From Candidatus Hydrogenedentota bacterium (GTDB lineage Bacteria > Hydrogenedentota > Hydrogenedentia > Hydrogenedentales > SLHB01), in the NCBI GenBank assembly GCA_003557825.1, contig PWNM01000159.1, positions 1 to 11,136 of the forward strand: DNA of 11,136 nt, in the 5' to 3' direction. Each line of letters starts with the position of its first letter. The stretch's first letter is position 1. Shown piece by piece: positions 6,396-11,136 of the stretch. Both the position numbers and the translations under genes were made by a program. The notes beneath the pieces are model-generated. The model was given only the letters and a program-made list of their open reading frames with translations. It searched no databases and was not told where the DNA came from.

Positions 6396-7307
6396 TTACG
6401 ATGCGGGGTATCCCGCGTCGGCCATCGCCTGCCGCAGTTTCGCGTTGGCGTCGGCCATGTGTTCCAGCAATACCTCGCGCGATTCAGTCGGGTACTCGAA
6501 ATGCAGGGAGATGGGGCCGTTGAACCCGGAATCGTGAAAAATCCGCAACGAGGCGGTGAGGTCAACCCAGCCGTCGCCAAGCGGTACCCACTGGACGCGC
6601 CCCTCATGCCACCGTACATCCTTCACAGCCAGCGCCTGTGTATAGGGAGCCAGCAACCGCGTATTCGTCGGCCAGGCTCCGGCGCCGCCGTCTGCCTTGG
6701 CATGGCCTACATCAAAACTTGCGCCCATATAGGGTGAATCGATCTCGGCAACCATCAGGTAAAGGTCCCAAAGGGGTCCGCCCACATCGCGCATGCTCGA
6801 GTGGTTATGGTAGGCCCCGGCGATGCCGCACTCCTCGGCCACCTTGGTCAGGCCGGCCAGCCGTTCGGTAAAGGCGCGAACCTGCTCCATGGGGTGGGTC
6901 GTTTCGTCGTAGCGATACCAACCGCACCGGAAACAACCGATGCCTTGTTCTGCGGCGACTGTCAGAATAGGCCGGGCCGTGGGATCGTCTCCGTCGAGCA
7001 GCCGGGTGGTGATCATGGGGACATCGAGTCCCTCTGCACGGATGGCTTCGACCGCGCGGGGCAAGTCGGTTTCCACATGTGCCGGTTCCACATGCCCGCC
7101 GCCGCGAACGGTCAGATCCACCCCATCGAGCCCAAGTTCCCGGCAGGTCCGGGCCAGATCTTCATAATCGAGGTGTTCCAAATGCTTCGAGAACACGCAC
7201 ACCGGCGGGGCAGTCGGTTCCGCTGCCGCGCCGAGGGTCATCCGACTCGTGGCGGCCGCGGCCATAGCTGCCGCGCTGGTTGCGGTTAAAAACGCCCTTC
7301 GGGTCAT
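6396..7307 (-). CDS. Tat-exported sugar phosphate isomerase/epimerase-like TIM-barrel protein
   Basis: This is a 303-residue protein. Residues 2-29 form a twin-arginine signal: R3-R4 in MTRRAFL, then an Ala-rich hydrophobic stretch ending in GAAA, with likely cleavage near residue 29. The mature part fits the xylose-isomerase-like TIM barrel (AP_endonuc_2 fold), with YHNHS at 166-170, FDVGHA at 198-203, H234 and FEY with E271. These are the usual metal and substrate positions near the barrel's C-terminal strand ends. The Glu often found at the first strand after GLDGVD is replaced by Leu/Thr, so catalysis may differ from classical epimerases. The ATG at 7307 was chosen because AGGAG lies 7 bases upstream and the twin-arginine motif starts there; an upstream in-frame start at 7361 would bury the signal. 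It begins 4 bases after the hydrolase stop, as third gene of the uvrC operon. The substrate is unknown; a sugar or sugar acid in the periplasm is inferred. Confidence 0.88.
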   Translation of the reverse strand: MTRRAFLTATSAAAMAAAATSRMTLGAAAEPTAPPVCVFSKHLEHLDYEDLARTCRELGLDGVDLTVRGGGHVEPAHVETDLPRAVEAIRAEGLDVPMITTRLLDGDDPTARPILTVAAEQGIGCFRCGWYRYDETTHPMEQVRAFTERLAGLTKVAEECGIAGAYHNHSSMRDVGGPLWDLYLMVAEIDSPYMGASFDVGHAKADGGAGAWPTNTRLLAPYTQALAVKDVRWHEGRVQWVPLGDGWVDLTASLRIFHDSGFNGPISLHFEYPTESREVLLEHMADANAKLRQAMADAGYPAS

Positions 7308-7311
7308 GGCG

Positions 7312-8787
7312 TCACTCCTGCGATGCATTCCCTTCTCCTTCGGTAGGCGTAGATGGAGCATTCGATTCCGTGCTCCCCGTCGTATCGGATGCCGCGGCTT
7401 TTTTCTTGGGGGTAGCTTTGTTCTTGGAGGCGGCTTTCTTCTTGGGAGTAGCCTTCGATTTCGAGGCGGCCTTCTTCTTGGGTGCGGCTTCGGATTTGGC
7501 CGCCGCCTTCTTCTTGGGGGCCGCCTTGGACTTGGACGCGGCCTTCTTCTTGGGCGCGGCTTCGGATTTGGCCGCTGCTTTCTTCTTCGGGGCCGACTTC
7601 GACTTGGATGCAGCCTTCTTCTTGGGCGCCGCCTTGGAGTCCGCCGCGGCCGCTTGTTCCTCTGGAGCCGCCTTGGTCTTGGCGGCGGCTTTCTTTTTCG
7701 GAGCCGCTTTGGTTTTGGCGGTCGCGATGGAATGAGCCGCCAACCACTCGGCCGTCGGCGCGAACACGTCTTCCTCCGAATGTCTAGAGAAGAGCGGATC
7801 GATGTGGCCGTAATCAGCCCCGCAACCGTGCTCCTTGCTGAGGATCTTCATCTGTTTATCGTCTGAAGGCAGGGCGTTAAAGAACGCCTCTGCCGCCTCC
7901 ATGTCGACAAAGGGATCGCGTGCCGCAAAAAATGCCAATAACGGCGTCTTGATGGTGTTGAGTCCTGCGGCAAGGTCCGTACCGTCTTTGAGCTTCCAGC
8001 TTTTCGTAGAGGCCCAAGTGTCCATTTGGTCCAGCACACGATAGGGCGGAATTTCCACACCGTGGAAGAACAAGCGCCCATTGCACTCAGGACGAACGTT
8101 GTCCCAGTTCACCGGCGGCCGAATTGGGCCTTTCCCAATGATGCTGAATACGGGAGACAAGCCGCGAATCACGGCACTTAGTACTGGGCGGGCGTATCGC
8201 ACGACCGCCACACAAGCGGGTCGCCGAGTGTGTCGGCTGCCGGCGAATCCTATCGGAGCGGCAACAGTCACACCGCTTGCTATGGCATCGCCGCCTACCA
8301 CCTGTTCATAGGCATAGAGCAGCATGCCGCCCATGGATTGACCGAGCCAGTGGACCTTGTCGTAGCCTGTCGTCTTGCATATGTACTCGATGGCGGCGGG
8401 TAGATCCTTTTCGACGTAGTCTTCGAAGCACGGTTCGTTGCGCGATTTGCCGTAGGGCGGTTGAGAGCTGCGATCGCCACGCAGGTCGATGGCCCAGCAA
8501 TCGTATCCCAGAGCCGCCAGGTAGTCGGCAATCGACAGACCCTCGGGAACCAGATAGTTCAGCCGGTTTGCCGCGGCCGCGTGGACCATGAGCACCGGTT
8601 CGCCATTGCCGTCGCCGGCGGGGCGCTTGCGATAGAGTCGGAGCGTCCATAGGTCTTGGGTCTGAACCGGATGGATCTCTTCGACGTTGACGGGTTCGTT
8701 GTATTCCGCCAATAGGAATACCCAATACGCATAGGCGAGCAGCGCCACCGCGATGACCGCGATCACCAACCATAGTAGAAACATCAT
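7312..8787 (-). CDS. Membrane-anchored alpha/beta hydrolase with long Lys/Ala/Pro repeat tail
   Basis: This 491-residue protein has three parts. Residues 3-26 are a single hydrophobic segment (signal anchor). Residues 45-352 are an alpha/beta hydrolase fold: oxyanion-region VHAAAANR (68-75), nucleophile S151 in GQSMGG, acid D291 in ARDPFVD, and His328 in YGHIDP. Residues 355-466 are a low-complexity tail of nine units built on the pattern K-x-K-A-A-P-K-K-K-A-A-x with a 12-residue period, followed by an acidic, Ser/Thr/Pro-rich end. The core distantly resembles PHA-synthase-like and lipase-type hydrolases, but the nucleophile is Ser, not the Cys of PHA synthases. Such tails occur in histone H1-like proteins, AlgP and the phasin PhaF, where they bind polyanions. 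A GGAGG Shine-Dalgarno lies 9 bases before the ATG, and the start overlaps the uvrC stop as ATGA. The substrate is unknown, probably an ester or lipid. Confidence 0.9.
   Translation of the reverse strand: MMFLLWLVIAVIAVALLAYAYWVFLLAEYNEPVNVEEIHPVQTQDLWTLRLYRKRPAGDGNGEPVLMVHAAAANRLNYLVPEGLSIADYLAALGYDCWAIDLRGDRSSQPPYGKSRNEPCFEDYVEKDLPAAIEYICKTTGYDKVHWLGQSMGGMLLYAYEQVVGGDAIASGVTVAAPIGFAGSRHTRRPACVAVVRYARPVLSAVIRGLSPVFSIIGKGPIRPPVNWDNVRPECNGRLFFHGVEIPPYRVLDQMDTWASTKSWKLKDGTDLAAGLNTIKTPLLAFFAARDPFVDMEAAEAFFNALPSDDKQMKILSKEHGCGADYGHIDPLFSRHSEEDVFAPTAEWLAAHSIATAKTKAAPKKKAAAKTKAAPEEQAAAADSKAAPKKKAASKSKSAPKKKAAAKSEAAPKKKAASKSKAAPKKKAAAKSEAAPKKKAASKSKATPKKKAASKNKATPKKKAAASDTTGSTESNAPSTPTEGEGNASQE
7390..7716 (-). 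repeat. Nine-unit tandem repeat encoding the PKKK-rich tail of the hydrolase
   Basis: The DNA unit is 36 bases (12 codons). Proline positions 363, 375, 388, 400, 412, 424, 436, 448 and 460 are spaced 12 residues apart, with one 13-residue step. Units alternate, giving a higher-order 72-base repeat: 7507-7578 and 7435-7506 align with about a dozen differences, and a stretch of about 40 bases is nearly identical between them. The second unit from the start has PEEQ in place of PKKK. Synonymous variation suggests older duplications kept by selection on the protein, with more recent exchange in the 72-base pair. Confidence 0.88.
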
Positions 8788-10742
8788 TTTGTTTGTCCTC
8801 CTTCCGAGTTGGGGTTGCCGGCAATATATTGATGAACCTGCCGCGCGAGGGTTTCGTTGAAACCGGGCACGGCGGCGAGGGTCTCGATAGAGGCTTCCCG
8901 AACACGCTTGAGCGAGCCCAGCGTGCGCAAAAGCGCTTTGGCCCGTTTGGGGCCTACGCCGGGGACAGTCTCAAGGGGGGACGTGAGCGCAGCGGATTTG
9001 CGCTGCTTGCGATGATAGGTGATGGCGAACCGGTGCGCTTCGTCACGAATGCGGGCGAGGAACTGCACCACCGGGCTATTTTGCGGCAGAATGATGGGAT
9101 CCTTGCGGCCGGGCACGAAAAACCGTTCGGGCGACCGCCCGCCTTCACCCTCCAGCCGCGACTTCGCGATTCCCGCTATCTCGAGGTCTTCGATGCCCAA
9201 ATCCTGTAAGACCGCCCGGGCCACGTTGAGCTGTCCTTTGCCGCCGTCGATGAGGGCGAGGTCGGGTAGGTCGTTTTCGTCGATGGCTCGGCGGAATCGG
9301 CGGAGCAGCACTTCGCGCAACATGGCGAAGTCGTCTTGACCCTCCACCTGCTTGATAGCATAACGCCGATAGCGGTTTTTGTTGGGTGCGCCGCCCTCAA
9401 AAACGGCCATGGCGCCCACCGCCTGGTTGCCCTGAATGGTCGAGATGTCGAAGCATTCGATGCGGTTGGGGGTCGTTTGAAGCTTCAGCGCCTTGCGGAC
9501 TTGCTCGAGCAAATCCTGATTGGCCTTTTCTGCCAGGCGCTTCTCTTCAAAGCTGCTCCGGGCGTTTCGTTCGGCCATGCGTATCAACGCCCGTTTATCG
9601 CCCCGTTGAGGGCAATGTACGACCACCCGGCCGCCCCGTTCTTCTCCCAGCACTTCGGCCAGCACGTCGGCCTCTTCCAACGGAACGGGAACCAGCACTT
9701 CCTGAGGGATGCCCGCCGCTTCGGAGTAGTATTGCAACAGGAACGAGCCCAGCATCTCTTCGATGGGCATTTCGTGTTGATTGAACGACACGGAACGGCC
9801 GCCGGTCATCTTTCCTTCGCGGAATTGGAGGACCTGAATCTCGCTGTAGCGTCCGTGGGTATACATGCCAATGACATCGCGGTCGTCCGAGCCCGCCGCC
9901 TGAACCGTGCGCTGCCGTTCGAGGGTCTGCTGAAGCGCATAAAGGCGGTCTCGCAATTGGGCGGCCTGTTCGAATTCGAGGGCATCGGCATGGGCCTGGA
10001 TCTGGTCCCGTAGCTGCCGCTCGAGCTCGCCGCTTCGTCCCTGCAACACCATCAAGGCTTGGGATACGATTTGCCCGTACGCCTCCTCGTCGATCAGTCC
10101 GACACATGGCGCGGGGCACTGGCCCATTTGGTAATACAAGCAGGGTCGCGAACGATTGGCCAACACGCTGTCCGAACAGGTCCGCAAGGGGAACAACCGC
10201 TGCAAATGCTTGAGCGTGGCCCGCACGGCATCGGCGCTGGCATAGGGGCCGAAATACTTCGCGCCGTCTTTCCGGTGCTTCCGCGTGATGGTGATCCGAG
10301 GAAACGGATGCTGCACATCGACCCGCAACCGTACATAGGTCTTATCGTCTTTCAGACGGACGTTGTACCGGGGTTTGTGTTGTTTGATGAGGCTGTTTTC
10401 GAGGAGGAGGGCCTCTTTTTCGGTGGTGGTGACCAGAAAATCGATCCGGGCCACGCGCCGCATGAGAAACTTCACCCGATACCGCGTATCCTGCTCGTTG
10501 ATGTACGCCCGGACGCGGGTCCGCAGGTTCGCCGCTTTGCCCACATAAATGACCTGACCCTTGGCGTCCAGCATGAGGTAACACCCCGGCGCGGCAGGAA
10601 CCGTGGTTAAGTCGAACTCCGCTGCGAACGCCTCGGGACGGATATGACCAATCGCAGCCGCCTCCGGAACAGCACGGAACCCTCGGGGAGCCTCATCCCC
10701 GGAAGAATGCTCGCCGGATGGATTGTCGTTCGGGTCTCGCAT
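8784..10742 (-). CDS. uvrC: UvrABC system protein C (excinuclease subunit)
   Basis: This 652-residue protein makes the dual incisions of nucleotide excision repair with UvrA and UvrB. The GIY-YIG nuclease for the 3' cut spans about residues 50-130 (GCYLM at 53-57, IYVGKA at 65-70, E115, N127). Four Cys, C189, C201, C209 and C213, have the 12-8-4 spacing of the 4Fe-4S ligands reported for UvrC. A UvrB-interacting UVR motif is at about 245-280. The RNase H-like nuclease for the 5' cut has D432 (ECFDIS), D499 (LIDGGKGQLN) and H570. Two helix-hairpin-helix DNA-binding motifs are at about 590-640. The N-terminus carries about 40 extra, poorly ordered residues before the usual start. The ATG at 10742 is the only plausible start, since an in-frame stop lies upstream and no ATG follows before the nuclease, but its Shine-Dalgarno is weak. 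It is the first gene of a three-gene operon. Confidence 0.98.
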   Translation of the reverse strand: MRDPNDNPSGEHSSGDEAPRGFRAVPEAAAIGHIRPEAFAAEFDLTTVPAAPGCYLMLDAKGQVIYVGKAANLRTRVRAYINEQDTRYRVKFLMRRVARIDFLVTTTEKEALLLENSLIKQHKPRYNVRLKDDKTYVRLRVDVQHPFPRITITRKHRKDGAKYFGPYASADAVRATLKHLQRLFPLRTCSDSVLANRSRPCLYYQMGQCPAPCVGLIDEEAYGQIVSQALMVLQGRSGELERQLRDQIQAHADALEFEQAAQLRDRLYALQQTLERQRTVQAAGSDDRDVIGMYTHGRYSEIQVLQFREGKMTGGRSVSFNQHEMPIEEMLGSFLLQYYSEAAGIPQEVLVPVPLEEADVLAEVLGEERGGRVVVHCPQRGDKRALIRMAERNARSSFEEKRLAEKANQDLLEQVRKALKLQTTPNRIECFDISTIQGNQAVGAMAVFEGGAPNKNRYRRYAIKQVEGQDDFAMLREVLLRRFRRAIDENDLPDLALIDGGKGQLNVARAVLQDLGIEDLEIAGIAKSRLEGEGGRSPERFFVPGRKDPIILPQNSPVVQFLARIRDEAHRFAITYHRKQRKSAALTSPLETVPGVGPKRAKALLRTLGSLKRVREASIETLAAVPGFNETLARQVHQYIAGNPNSEGGQTK

Positions 10743-10749
10743 GCCTTGA

Positions 10750-10789
10750 GGATAGCATATCTGTTGTTTGTCTGCGACCTGCGCTATCC
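10750..10789. repeat. Seven-base inverted repeat between sulfatase and uvrC
   Basis: GGATAGC (10750-10756) and GCTATCC (10783-10789) are perfectly complementary with a 26-base spacer. They lie in the 85-base gap between the sulfatase stop and the uvrC start. No T-tract follows on the minus strand and the loop is long, so this is a poor intrinsic terminator. A TATGCT near 10754-10759 could be part of a uvrC promoter overlapping the repeat, but no convincing -35 is seen. The role is uncertain. Confidence 0.25.
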
Positions 10790-10827
10790 ATCACTCCCGA
10801 GCGGTCTCGATTCCTGTCGATGGCGCA

Positions 10828-11136
10828 TTACAAGTCCGCCCCCCAATGGTGGTTATACCAACCGATTTCCTGGGGATTCAGAGGGCCTGTTGGTATGCCA
10901 ACGGGATTGATAAGCTCCGCGGCCCAATCCTCGAGCTCGGCGCGCAACTCGGCCGCGATCTCCGGATGCTCCTCGATAAGGTTTTCGTTCTCGTGATGTT
11001 CGCTCGACATGTTAAAGAGGTACTCGACTTGGTCGCCCACCGTAAGGTATTTCCACTTGTCTTTTCGGATGGCCGTCTGCGTCCAGAACCGCCAATACAA
11101 CGCTTCGTGGGGCGCGCCGTCTTTTTCACCGAGAAG
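10828..11136 (-). CDS. Sulfatase, C-terminal end only (N-terminus beyond window)
   Basis: The reading frame is open from the window edge and ends at a TAA at 10828-10830, giving 102 residues. The sequence begins LLGEKDGAPHEALYWRFW and continues QTAIRKDKWKYL, the pattern at the start of the C-terminal subdomain of type I arylsulfatase / N-acetylgalactosamine-6-sulfatase relatives. There the Trp/Arg/Lys cluster (AIR...WKYL) precedes a YLFNMSSEHHENENL segment corresponding to the usual 'L-x-L-x-x-D-P-x-E-x-x-N' motif. The last 25 residues are Trp/Tyr-rich and probably reach the active site. The catalytic Cys/Ser-x-Pro-x-Arg motif and metal ligands are outside the window. It lies on the same strand as uvrC, 85 bases upstream. 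It would need formylglycine conversion by the maturase encoded at 3409-4734. Confidence 0.88.
   Translation of the reverse strand, partial: LLGEKDGAPHEALYWRFWTQTAIRKDKWKYLTVGDQVEYLFNMSSEHHENENLIEEHPEIAAELRAELEDWAAELINPVGIPTGPLNPQEIGWYNHHWGADL

Noticed and set aside
7390..7716. Repeat array considered as a CRISPR
   Set aside because: The 36-base units are contiguous without unique spacers and keep an open reading frame with a 12-residue period.
7249..7866. Long plus-strand reading frame rich in Gly/Leu/Phe repeats opposite the hydrolase tail
   Set aside because: It is the antisense image of the PKKK-coding repeats. It has no Shine-Dalgarno and no recognisable domain, while the minus-strand frame has a clear hydrolase fold.
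7312..8787. Naming the hydrolase a PHA synthase because of its fold and PhaF-like tail
   Set aside because: The nucleophile is Ser in GQSMGG rather than the Cys of PHA synthases, and no phasin or other PHA gene is nearby.
9336..10013. 225-codon plus-strand frame inside uvrC
   Set aside because: It lies wholly opposite highly conserved UvrC coding sequence; its translation shows no family features.

Overview
The window looks like chromosomal DNA of a moderately GC-rich, free-living, polysaccharide-degrading bacterium. The gene mix suggests the PVC superphylum (Planctomycetota, Verrucomicrobiota, Kiritimatiellota) or Hydrogenedentota: an oxygen-independent sulfatase-maturating radical SAM enzyme, a sulfatase, a GH4 glycosidase, a Tat-exported sugar isomerase-like protein, and a GYF_2/RDD membrane-protein operon. 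The taxonomic reading is inference from gene content only. All genes are on the minus strand except the GH4 gene.

Positions 1-3317 hold a tight five-gene minus-strand operon. In transcription order it encodes a GYF_2 / zinc-ribbon / RDD membrane protein, a zinc-ribbon plus B-box-like membrane protein, a large multi-pass protein with a soluble PH-like N-terminus, a small B-box-like single-pass protein, and a multi-pass protein cut by the window edge. Two junctions are ATGA overlaps and the others are 2 and 8 bases apart, so translation is probably coupled. The two B-box-like proteins have exactly the same Cys/His spacing, which suggests one domain reused within one membrane assembly. The function is unknown. 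This is the least described part of the window.

Positions 3409-4734 encode an anaerobic sulfatase-maturating enzyme (anSME) with all expected Fe-S cysteines and an added C-terminal SEC-C zinc motif. A 300-base divergent intergenic region separates it from a plus-strand GH4 alpha-galactosidase (5035-6336). This region carries a convincing sigma70-type promoter for the GH4 gene, an extended -10 promoter for the maturase, and an inverted repeat at the maturase start site. A 13-bp perfect hairpin at 6354-6389 separates the GH4 gene from the convergent operon beyond it.

Positions 6396-10742 form a second minus-strand operon: uvrC, then a membrane-anchored alpha/beta hydrolase with a long Lys/Ala/Pro repeat tail (ATGA overlap with uvrC), then a Tat-signal sugar phosphate isomerase/epimerase-like protein (4-base gap). 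At the right edge (10828-11136) is the C-terminal end of a sulfatase, a plausible client of the maturase. Sulfatase, maturase, alpha-galactosidase and isomerase-like protein together fit breakdown of sulfated, galactose-containing glycans. UvrC is housekeeping DNA repair, and its coupling to the repeat-tailed hydrolase is unexplained. No RNA genes, insertion sequences or CRISPR arrays were seen.
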